A stretch of DNA of 6,284 nt from Gammaproteobacteria bacterium (lineage in GTDB: Bacteria > Pseudomonadota > Gammaproteobacteria > SZUA-229), in contig DAOWLL010000111.1 in assembly GCA_030641945.1 (NCBI GenBank), forward strand, positions 1-6,284, in the 5' to 3' direction. The translations under genes were made by a program, and so were the position numbers. Of the stretch, positions 1-5,926 are shown one piece after another (within the stretch, counting starts at the first letter, position 1; each line of letters opens with the position of its first letter). The notes under the pieces are model-generated. The model was given only the letters and a program-made list of their open reading frames with translations. It made no database searches and was not told the origin of the DNA.

Positions 1-216
1 ACCTAAGAGGATATGGTGTTTTACGGCAAGTTTGCGCAAACATTCGCTATCGCGCTTAACAGCACGATGAAAGTGCATTAAACTAACTGCCGACAGCCGT
101 CCTGGCCGTCACAAATGTTCAAAAACATCAAATGGATAGGGTCTGTTTAATTGCGGCAATGCAGCCGTATTTAAATCTGTTTGATCCTTCGTGAATGACG
201 CAGCAAAACCAATTAT

Positions 217-244
217 TTGTTTTGCCGTTCGTCTGAAATAATAT
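217..244 (+). promoter_or_regulatory. Weak sigma70-like promoter candidate
   Basis: TTGTTT (217-222) and TAATAT (239-244) are separated by 16 bp and match the -35 and -10 consensus at 3 and 4 of 6 positions. Transcription from here would begin near 250, which would put the stem-loop at 250-284 at the very 5' end of the message for the lipoprotein gene. The match is poor, and the placement rests as much on position as on sequence. Confidence 0.25.
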
Positions 245-249
245 TTTGG

Positions 250-284
250 TTAATCTTAGATCAGTTTTTCTGACCTAAGATTAA
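250..284 (+). promoter_or_regulatory. 15-bp stem-loop in the leader of the lipoprotein/Tat operon
   Basis: The left arm TTAATCTTAG (250-259) is perfectly complementary to CTAAGATTAA (275-284). After one A/C mismatch the stem continues with TCAG (261-264) against CTGA (270-273), closed by a five-T loop (265-269). No T-run follows on either strand, so it does not look like a standard intrinsic terminator. It ends 50 bases before the ATG at 335 and leaves the ribosome binding site free. Possible roles are a 5' mRNA-stabilising hairpin or a DNA operator. The symmetry is seen directly; the role is inferred. Confidence 0.5.
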
Positions 285-321
285 ACGCATCAAATCGAAC
301 GTACACGGATATCTGGCGTAC

Positions 322-328
322 AGAGAGG
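322..328 (+). promoter_or_regulatory. Ribosome binding site fixing the lipoprotein start
   Basis: AGAGAGG lies 6 bases before the ATG at 335. A possible TTG start at 329 directly abuts it and would leave no spacing, so the ATG at 335 is the better start. Confidence 0.7.
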
Positions 329-334
329 TTGCTA

Positions 335-1981
335 ATGAGATTCAAACTTCCGTTAATAATTGCTGTTTCAATGCTCGTGCTTGGCTGCGATCCCGGCTTG
401 CCTGAAGGCAGTAATGACTTTGCTGCCGGCGGCAGTGCAGTTGCGCTGTCACAGGCCGAATTCAACTCGCTCCCAGCTGAAGAGCAGTACATGGTCGCCA
501 ATAAGCTGCTAGGCACAATGTTCCGCGGTGTTGCAGTGGAAGATTTCTTTGATATGAGTACGGGGATGGCAAACCTCAGTCCTGCCGACGCTGCATTTCT
601 GTCAAACACGCGTAACGCCATATCCAGAGATATGAGCAATGCGGAAGTCCTTGCCTACGATACCATCATCGATGGACTGGATGCGGATGGCAATCCCGAT
701 CCTGCAAATGCAAAGTATATTTTCGATAACGATTCGAATACGCGAAACAACGAACGTGCAAAACAATTACCGTTGGCTCGTATCAAGGAGTACCCGGTAA
801 GCCGTGATATGTTCGTGCACTGGATGGCTTATGTGCTGATCAATACCATCATGTTCTCGCCTGCAGAAGAGATGGAAAGTACGGACTACACCGATGTGCA
901 GAATATGTACCGTTTCCTGGTGTTAAAACTGGAAGAGGGTGCAACGATTCGTCAGATCGTTCGATCCAACCTGTCAACGCTGGCACGCTGGCGTGTATCA
1001 CGATCTGCGGAAAACCATGCACTGGAAGCCTACGAACTTTATCTGGGATTGTTCGAAACAGAGGAAGACTCATACCGCGGTGGTATTGCGTGTAAAGACC
1101 TGTACCTTACCAATGAAGATGACGGCTACCTGATACGTCGCACGGATTTTCCAAATACGATACCGCAGTTGATACTGCAGAATCAGTATGTCACTACCTG
1201 CGATGATCTCTATGATGTCATTGCAGGCCATCCTTTGCTGATACCGCGTGTGGTTGAAGTTTTGTTCAACTATTTCGTTGATTTGCGAGGCGACAATCTT
1301 GCTTATCGCCAGGGCATCATCAATGCCATCGCGGCCAGCAACCCGCAGACATTTGAAGATATCTTCACGGCGATTCTTTTCTCAAGAGAATACTTGCTGA
1401 ATATTGAGCGCCCAAGAACGTTCGAAGAGAACCTGATGCCGCTGCTTGACGCGCTGAAGTGGCACCCGGGTGAAAATGCAGGTGAAGTTGATGAGCAGAT
1501 ATTCAGAAGAATGACAGAGTTCTCTAACGAACAGATCTATATGGCTGGCATGGGTTGGGCGACCACGAAGTACAAGATTGGTCGACTCCCGGAAGTGCCT
1601 TTAGATGGCTTGAGTTTTGCCAATTACCACAAGTCGATGAGAGAAGAGTTTCTGATGAACAGGGGCTTTTACGACCCATCCAGCAACAATGCAGGTTTTC
1701 TCTATGATGAAAACGGTGATGCAAAAGTCTTCATTGAAAACATGTCTCTGAATGACTTTATCGATTTTCTGTTTATGAGTGGATTGCAGCGAAAAGCCAG
1801 TGCTTCCGAGAAGACAGATCTTATTGACGTCTACCAAACGGGTGTTACTGGTAATCACCTCACTACAAATACCGACGGCGATACGGTTGTCCGTGTTGGC
1901 CGATTTGATGAGGTTGCACAAATCACTTTTGACTATATTGCAAGGCTGCCTGAGTTTTATTACTACAGGTCTGTCAACTAG
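335..1981 (+). CDS. Large lipoprotein, DUF1800/PSD1-like partner of a DUF1501-type protein
   Basis: This gene encodes 548 aa beginning with a clear lipoprotein signal peptide: a short basic start, a hydrophobic core and the lipobox LVLGC with the lipidated Cys at residue 18. The next residue is Asp. In enterobacteria Asp at +2 holds lipoproteins in the inner membrane, so a periplasm-facing inner-membrane location is inferred. The mature part is mostly helical and rich in acidic residues. Stretches recalling DUF1800/PSD1-type proteins include ENHALEAYELYLG (about 226-238), GHPLLIPRVVEVLFNYF (298-314), AILFSREYLL (346-355), SGLQRKASASEK (482-493) and a C-terminal IARLPEFYYYR (535-545). Two Cys in similar settings (ACKDLYL near 253 and TCDDLYD near 289) could form a disulfide. 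No catalytic motif is visible. The next gene starts 12 bases downstream, implying co-translation. The lipoprotein call is firm; the family call is from memory of motifs, and the function is unknown. Confidence 0.75.
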   Translation: MRFKLPLIIAVSMLVLGCDPGLPEGSNDFAAGGSAVALSQAEFNSLPAEEQYMVANKLLGTMFRGVAVEDFFDMSTGMANLSPADAAFLSNTRNAISRDMSNAEVLAYDTIIDGLDADGNPDPANAKYIFDNDSNTRNNERAKQLPLARIKEYPVSRDMFVHWMAYVLINTIMFSPAEEMESTDYTDVQNMYRFLVLKLEEGATIRQIVRSNLSTLARWRVSRSAENHALEAYELYLGLFETEEDSYRGGIACKDLYLTNEDDGYLIRRTDFPNTIPQLILQNQYVTTCDDLYDVIAGHPLLIPRVVEVLFNYFVDLRGDNLAYRQGIINAIAASNPQTFEDIFTAILFSREYLLNIERPRTFEENLMPLLDALKWHPGENAGEVDEQIFRRMTEFSNEQIYMAGMGWATTKYKIGRLPEVPLDGLSFANYHKSMREEFLMNRGFYDPSSNNAGFLYDENGDAKVFIENMSLNDFIDFLFMSGLQRKASASEKTDLIDVYQTGVTGNHLTTNTDGDTVVRVGRFDEVAQITFDYIARLPEFYYYRSVN

Positions 1982-1985
1982 GAGG
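1980..1985 (+). promoter_or_regulatory. Consensus ribosome binding site overlapping the upstream stop codon
   Basis: AGGAGG shares its first two bases with the TAG stop (1979-1981) of the lipoprotein gene and sits 8 bases before the ATG at 1994. This is the strongest Shine-Dalgarno sequence in the window. The arrangement suggests translational coupling and matched production of the two proteins. Confidence 0.85.
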
Positions 1986-1993
1986 GTGCCGAT

Positions 1994-3574
1994 ATGAAAC
2001 GCAGAAACTTTATTAAATCAATGGGTGCGGTCGGTGCTTCAGCCCTGTTGCCATCAACCTGGCCGACGGCCTTCAACATGTCTACCATGTACAAGGCAGC
2101 CGATGCGGCAATTGATTATGCTGGTGCGCAGATTGCTGCACCTGCCACTATGCCGCAGGTGATTAATATCTACCTCTACGGTGGCCCTTCAGAATTGTCG
2201 GGCAACCTGACCAACATCGTTGATATCGATGCCAATTCGCAAAATTCATACGCAGCTGCAGCTGCGTTTGGCCCTGATATCTTACGCTTCCAGAACGACC
2301 CTAACGGTGGTCTGATTACCCCCAACGGCTTCTGGTCAGGTGCGGGTGGCGATGACATGCAATTCATGCTGGATCAGAATTACATGTCTGTATACCGTAC
2401 ACTCATGAAGCGTAAGGATGGTACACGTTCTCATCGCGAAAGTATCTTGATGAACCTGAAGGGCTCGCTGGATATCGAGAACAGTGCAGGTGTTGGAACA
2501 CGTATCGCTGCCATGTTGTATCAGAACCGCGCAAATTTTGAAGGTACGACAACGTTTGCCGACGGCTCTGCCGTGGATATGGACAATGTGATACTGCCTT
2601 TCGTGTCTTTCGAAGGCGACACGCGTGCATTTGCAACCGATCCTGATTATGCAGTGCCCCTGCTGCTCAGGGGTACAACGCTGAATGAGGACCTGCAAGA
2701 CCCCTACACCCGATTAAATAATGGCAATGCCACAAAACTGGATGCCATGGTCAGCAAGAAACTGGCTGATCCTGCGTACGTTTCACGCTTTGACAAGGTC
2801 ATTAATTCAAATGATCTGCGTGAATACCTGGCGCAGAAAATAGGTTCTATTCAGAGTGCTTCAGGCATATTGCCAGCAGTATCCAATGCTACAGACGCAG
2901 CAGCCCTGGGGATCGCCGCTGGTACAACCATGTCATATCCTGCGAACAATCGGTATTCTGATCGCTTACAGGCAGCGGTTACACTGGCGATTGAAAACCC
3001 GAGTTCGATGTACATCACCGTAGGCGGTGGTATAGGCGGTTGGGATGACCACAATAACGGCATCGATAATTACCCGAATCGCATGAACCAGCTGTTCGCT
3101 GCACTAAAGGCTGTTGCGCTGCACATTAAATACTCAGGTACACAAACAGGCGGTGTGACGGGTACACCTGGTGGTGGTATTAACAGGCGTACTGATAATA
3201 TCGTCATTAACGTGTTTGGTGATTTCGGACGTCGTGTAAACCTCAATAATTCAGAGGGCTGGGATCACGGCAATAACCAGAACTTGTACACCATTGGAGG
3301 CGCAGGTGTGGCCAGTGCTGCAAACGGTGGCGCAACACGTCAGCTGGGCAAGGTGGTTGGTCGTACTGAACGCGTAGGTGATCCGGGTACCAATAACCAG
3401 GTCACTGAGCCGCAAGCAGGCAGTTACGAAATTGAACCGATGTCAATTGCAGCTTCTGTGTATTCGTATTTCGGCGTGCAGAACTCCGAAATTCTGACAG
3501 CAGACCCTGATCTTAACCCTGCAGGTGATACTGCTATTGATGAAACAGTGGCAGGTGAGCCGGCACTGTTCTAG
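1994..3574 (+). CDS. Tat-exported DUF1501-type protein
   Basis: The 526-aa product starts with a twin-arginine signal, KRRNFIK at residues 2-8, followed by a hydrophobic Gly/Ala stretch to about 20. It is therefore expected to fold in the cytoplasm before export through the Tat pore. INIYLYGGPSEL (57-68) matches the first strand and glycine turn of DUF1501 proteins, which belong to the alkaline phosphatase/sulfatase-fold superfamily. GGWDDH (348-353) fits the position of the family's G-[WF]-D-T-H motif, with Asp in place of Thr. NVFGDFGRRV (406-415) followed by GWDHGNN (422-428) matches the usual [SE]-FGR ... DHG signature near the C-terminus. These Asp/His residues are candidate metal ligands. 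About 500 aa is normal length for the family. The gene is coupled to the preceding lipoprotein gene, a pairing like the common DUF1800-DUF1501 one. Substrate and reaction are unknown. Gly/Asn-rich loops (384-399, 434-447) suggest an exposed surface. Confidence 0.8.
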   Translation: MKRRNFIKSMGAVGASALLPSTWPTAFNMSTMYKAADAAIDYAGAQIAAPATMPQVINIYLYGGPSELSGNLTNIVDIDANSQNSYAAAAAFGPDILRFQNDPNGGLITPNGFWSGAGGDDMQFMLDQNYMSVYRTLMKRKDGTRSHRESILMNLKGSLDIENSAGVGTRIAAMLYQNRANFEGTTTFADGSAVDMDNVILPFVSFEGDTRAFATDPDYAVPLLLRGTTLNEDLQDPYTRLNNGNATKLDAMVSKKLADPAYVSRFDKVINSNDLREYLAQKIGSIQSASGILPAVSNATDAAALGIAAGTTMSYPANNRYSDRLQAAVTLAIENPSSMYITVGGGIGGWDDHNNGIDNYPNRMNQLFAALKAVALHIKYSGTQTGGVTGTPGGGINRRTDNIVINVFGDFGRRVNLNNSEGWDHGNNQNLYTIGGAGVASAANGGATRQLGKVVGRTERVGDPGTNNQVTEPQAGSYEIEPMSIAASVYSYFGVQNSEILTADPDLNPAGDTAIDETVAGEPALF

Positions 3575-3591
3575 TTGAGATCCGCATTGTT

Positions 3592-3621
3592 TCTGGCCAT
3601 GGTGTAGTCACCATGGCCAGA
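3592..3621 (+). terminator. Perfect 13-bp hairpin, terminator-like or mRNA 3'-end stabiliser
   Basis: TCTGGCCATGGTG (3592-3604) and CACCATGGCCAGA (3609-3621) are perfect reverse complements around the loop TAGT. The hairpin begins 17 bases after the stop codon of the Tat protein gene. The GC-rich stem is as strong as a typical intrinsic terminator stem, but only TAATAT follows instead of a run of T, and the minus strand has no T-run either. It may terminate inefficiently, protect the upstream mRNA from 3' exonucleases, or both. Any of these would lower expression of the two downstream genes relative to the first two. Confidence 0.55.
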
Positions 3622-3640
3622 TAATATGCTGCATAGTGCC

Positions 3641-3657
3641 TATTTGGTTGCCAAATA
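3641..3657. promoter_or_regulatory. Inverted repeat TATTTGG-N3-CCAAATA, possible operator
   Basis: Two perfect 7-bp arms (3641-3647 and 3651-3657) flank TTG. It lies 25 bases before the ATG at 3683. TTGCCA (3648-3653), a 5-of-6 match to a -35 box, starts in the spacer and runs into the right arm. No good -10 box sits at the right distance (best is TAGTGT at 3670-3675). It could be a regulator binding site controlling a separate promoter for the small lipoprotein, or a weak RNA hairpin. No specific regulator can be named. Confidence 0.3.
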
Positions 3658-3682
3658 TCAGTTATTTACTAGTGTTAAACCT

Positions 3683-3916
3683 ATGATAAGAATAATCGCA
3701 TTAAGTGCATTGATCGTGGTTTCCGGATGCGGAACGGTCAGAAATATTACGGTTAAGGAAGATGTTAAACCGTGGGAGAAGGATATTCTGGCGCAGAGAA
3801 GCATGCAATTTCCGCAGGATGCTATGCAATCATACGTAGATGATCACATCTTTTTCAGTAAGGAAGCGTCTACTGGTGGCCAGGGTGTTGGTGGTGGTGG
3901 TTGCGGCTGTAACTGA
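3683..3916 (+). CDS. Small DUF4266-type lipoprotein with Gly-Cys-Gly-Cys-Asn tail
   Basis: The 77-aa product starts MIRIIALSALIVVSGC, a compact lipoprotein signal with the lipidated Cys at residue 16 and Gly at +2, which permits transport to the outer membrane. The mature part carries the family pattern as I know it: VKPWEKDILA near 27-36, a Met-rich segment, DDHIFFSKEAS near 50-60, and the C-terminal GVGGGGCGCN. The end is striking because its last two Cys (74 and 76) are exposed on a flexible glycine stretch and could bind metal, form a disulfide, or be modified. An in-frame ATG at 3626 would add 19 residues before the signal peptide and spoil it, so 3683 is preferred, though neither start has a good ribosome binding site. 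DUF3570 genes commonly follow DUF4266 genes, as here. Function is unknown. Confidence 0.85.
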   Translation: MIRIIALSALIVVSGCGTVRNITVKEDVKPWEKDILAQRSMQFPQDAMQSYVDDHIFFSKEASTGGQGVGGGGCGCN

Positions 3917-3989
3917 TAATCCAGTAATAACCATAAAACCTAAATACTAAAAATAATAATCCGGGTTAACAAATCTAATTCGAGCTTGT
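3917..3989. other. AT-rich gap between the DUF4266 and DUF3570 genes
   Basis: This 73-bp gap is very A/T-rich in its first half (a run of A/T triplets around 3945-3959). It has no strong hairpin or clear promoter. Only GAG at 3982-3984 could serve as a short ribosome binding site for the gene starting at 3990. The two genes are probably co-transcribed, but a separate start inside the A/T-rich half cannot be excluded. Confidence 0.4.
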
Positions 3990-5213
3990 ATGAAATCCAT
4001 AAGGAATAAACTCAGTCTTGCAACATGTTCACTGCTCACGACGGGTAATGCTTCTGCAGAGGCAATCGAAAACGCGTGGGATGTAGACTCATCGTATCTG
4101 TATTACAGTGAAGTCGACCGAATCACGGTCAATAAGCTGATTGGTTCTGCGAAAGGTTTCGTTTCTACCAAGGACACAGCCGCAATCAAGGTTGTGTTCG
4201 ATGCCATGTCAGGTGCTACTCCGACGGGTGCTGTTAAAAGCGGTAATCCATTAACATCCACCGGTGCATCGGGGGGGACTGGACCTGTCGGTGGCGGTAC
4301 GGCTGCACCATTGGCTGATTTTGATGATACCCGTATTGCGGTGGCTCTCGACTGGCAGCACGAACATACGCGTACTTTTAATCTTAATTACAATGGTGCG
4401 TTTTCTGTAGAAAATGACTGGCGTTCAGTTAGTGGTGCGGTAACTGCAAACAAGGAGACAAGTAGTCGCTCGACGAAATTCACGCTTGGTGCGGCTTTTA
4501 CTTTTGACGAGATGTGGCGTACAGGCAGTACCACAACGCCAGACCCAATGACTCGGGTGGAAGATAATCTTGCTCGTGGCAAAGGTCAGCGATCAACAAC
4601 GGACCTGATTGCCGGTGTTACAAAAATTATCAACAGACGTACAGTCGCGCAGCTGAATCTTGCATTTGGTTTAGCCAATGGATACATGACCGATCCGTAC
4701 AAGATCTTCAGTGTTGTGGATGCGAATGGTATTGAATGGGACCAGTACTATGAAGGGCGGCCTGATTCCAGGACACGTTGGTCAATAACTGCCAATCTTA
4801 ATCATCAGACATTCCCGGGTAATAATAATATACACCTGTCGTACAGGTATTATTCGGATGACTGGGACGTACAGTCGCACACACTGGATTACAAGCACAG
4901 GTTTAATTTTGCTAGTACCAACTACCTGGAGCCGCGTTTACGCCTGTATACCCAGTCAGCAGCCGAATTTTATCAAAACTCGTTCTCCTCTCCAAATGAT
5001 GGAACAAGCCCCAACCTGCCTCAATACCTGAGTGCGGATTATCGTCTCGATGATATGAGCAGTGCCACTGCAGGGTTCACCTATGGAATACCCTTTAGTA
5101 ACGATGCTGACCTGCGTACGCGACTGGAATACATGTACCAGTCCTTTGAGCATTCAGAGTTTGATACCAACAAGGCGCTTATATTCCAGATCAGTTACGG
5201 GAAACGTTTTTAG
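3990..5213 (+). CDS. DUF3570-type outer-membrane beta-barrel protein
   Basis: This gene encodes 407 aa with an N-terminal signal peptide probably cut after NASA at residue 23. Most of the mature part is alternating hydrophobic/polar strands rich in Tyr, Arg and Thr with Asn/Asp turns, and it ends in GKRF, a terminal Phe typical of outer-membrane barrels recognised by the BAM complex. Family-like stretches are FDAMSGATPTGA (70-81), NGYMTDPYKIFSVVD (230-244), RPDSRTRWS (257-265), LSYRYYSDDWDVQSHTLDY (283-301), YLEPRLRLYTQSAAEFY (312-328) and LPQYLSADYRL (343-353). A Gly/Thr/Ser-rich segment at about 89-107, before the first clear barrel strands, looks like a flexible linker or loop. It directly follows the DUF4266 lipoprotein gene, its usual neighbour. 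A role as a channel or as partner of the lipoprotein in the outer membrane is inference; no substrate is known. Confidence 0.87.
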   Translation: MKSIRNKLSLATCSLLTTGNASAEAIENAWDVDSSYLYYSEVDRITVNKLIGSAKGFVSTKDTAAIKVVFDAMSGATPTGAVKSGNPLTSTGASGGTGPVGGGTAAPLADFDDTRIAVALDWQHEHTRTFNLNYNGAFSVENDWRSVSGAVTANKETSSRSTKFTLGAAFTFDEMWRTGSTTTPDPMTRVEDNLARGKGQRSTTDLIAGVTKIINRRTVAQLNLAFGLANGYMTDPYKIFSVVDANGIEWDQYYEGRPDSRTRWSITANLNHQTFPGNNNIHLSYRYYSDDWDVQSHTLDYKHRFNFASTNYLEPRLRLYTQSAAEFYQNSFSSPNDGTSPNLPQYLSADYRLDDMSSATAGFTYGIPFSNDADLRTRLEYMYQSFEHSEFDTNKALIFQISYGKRF

Positions 5214-5236
5214 GCATTCAGCTTAAGCCAATCAGA

Positions 5237-5854
5237 TCAATCAACTGCAGCCCACAGGTACCAGCTGGAGACTGTTCGGTAAGGACGCCACCTGTCGGCG
5301 ATGGCGTGATAATCCTCAATTGCAGGCTTATCCGGTAATTCATAATGATGTTCGATGGACTTGCGCAATGCGAGGTCTCCCAGTGGCAGCACATCCAGCC
5401 TGCCGAGGGAAAACATCAGGAACATATCGACTGTCCAGGGGCCTATACCCGTGAGTGCGGTTAGCGCGTCAAAAACCGACTCGTTATCCATCTTTGCTAG
5501 CTTTTCCAGGTCCAGTTCTCCACTGTCCACGAAATCACACAGTACACGTAAATACCTGATCTTCTGACGTGATAGACCACATGAGGCCATTTGCTGATCT
5601 TGCAGTGCCTTTATCGATGCAAGCTCGTATATCTCTGACTGCAGCAGCTTCGACAGCCTGTTTTCGATGCTGCGGGCGGATGCCACCGACAGCTGTTGAT
5701 TGATGATAGCCCACACCAGAACGTGGAAATGCGGCGTGTGAACCAGGCTGTTTTCCGAGAACAGTGTGCAGGGGCCGTGCTGCTCGATCAGCCTGGCGAT
5801 GACCGGGTCCGACACTTGTAATGCGCTTTCTGCTGTACGAATGGATTTTTGCAT
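5237..5854 (-). CDS. AlkA-type DNA-3-methyladenine glycosylase II, short form
   Basis: The 205-aa product is an HhH-GPD superfamily base-excision repair enzyme that would cut the glycosidic bond of alkylated purines such as 3-methyladenine. VWAIINQQLSVASARSIENR (47-66) is the conserved first helix of the glycosylase fold. LTGIGPWTVDMFLMF (134-148) is the helix-hairpin-helix, and LPLGDLALRK (156-165) places the catalytic Asp at 160, aligning with Asp238 of E. coli AlkA. WRPYRTVSSWYLW (189-201) is the usual C-terminal signature. It lacks the extra N-terminal domain of E. coli AlkA (282 aa) and the four-Cys iron-sulfur cluster of the Nth/MutY branch. It converges on the DUF3570 gene with only 23 bp between stops and no obvious terminator, and it looks functionally unrelated to it. 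The start at 5854 has no clear ribosome binding site. Confidence 0.9.
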   Translation of the reverse strand: MQKSIRTAESALQVSDPVIARLIEQHGPCTLFSENSLVHTPHFHVLVWAIINQQLSVASARSIENRLSKLLQSEIYELASIKALQDQQMASCGLSRQKIRYLRVLCDFVDSGELDLEKLAKMDNESVFDALTALTGIGPWTVDMFLMFSLGRLDVLPLGDLALRKSIEHHYELPDKPAIEDYHAIADRWRPYRTVSSWYLWAAVD

Positions 5855-5926
5855 CTATAGTTAGGGTGTATTACAAGGTAGAATTCGAATTTATACCTAT
5901 TTGAGACAAAATTATATCCAATTAAG
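5855..5926. promoter_or_regulatory. AT-rich divergent intergenic region
   Basis: This 72-bp stretch separates two divergently read genes and must hold the 5' signals for both unless one start is further in. It contains the palindrome AATTCGAATT (5882-5891). Read on the minus strand, a perfect TATAAT lies at 5916-5911, though no good -35 is seen upstream of it. No convincing plus-strand promoter could be fixed. Confidence 0.35.

Larger units (their letters stand above)
1..334. other. Leader region without a convincing gene
   Basis: No reading frame here looks like a real gene on either strand. The plus-strand frames close at stops near 4, 59 and 70. A minus-strand frame from an ATG at 78 stays open to the left edge (26 codons) but has no ribosome binding site and no recognisable sequence. 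The stretch contains a 10-bp palindrome TTTGCGCAAA (31-40), a weak promoter candidate and a long stem-loop (both listed separately). It is best read as the regulatory and leader region of the plus-strand gene starting at 335. Confidence 0.5.

Noticed and set aside
1..78. Minus-strand frame from an ATG at 78, open to the left edge (26 codons), and plus-strand frame tails ending near 59 and 70
   Set aside because: None has a ribosome binding site or recognisable sequence, and fragments this short stay open by chance. The neighbouring sequence would be needed.
142..182. Direct repeat TCTGTTT at 142-148 and 176-182 and short dyad ATGTT-N4-AACAT at 115-128
   Set aside because: Seven-base and five-base matches are expected by chance in an A/T-rich leader and do not fit a known operator.
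256..639. 127-codon minus-strand frame overlapping the leader hairpin and the lipoprotein start
   Set aside because: It lies opposite a strongly supported lipoprotein signal peptide, has no domain-like features, and its last codons fall in the leader hairpin.
2251..2266. 16-bp perfect palindrome CGCAGCTGCAGCTGCG inside the Tat protein gene
   Set aside because: It encodes a run of Ala with alternating GCA/GCT codons, which makes the symmetry by codon repetition; it is internal to a gene and not near any start or end.
3626..3682. Upstream in-frame ATG at 3626 for the small lipoprotein
   Set aside because: The 19 extra residues would come before a complete signal peptide, and the ATG sits just after the hairpin without a ribosome binding site.
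5214..5236. Possible bidirectional terminator between the convergent DUF3570 and glycosylase genes
   Set aside because: Only an 8-bp palindrome GCTTAAGC (5221-5228) is present, with no stem of useful length or T-run.
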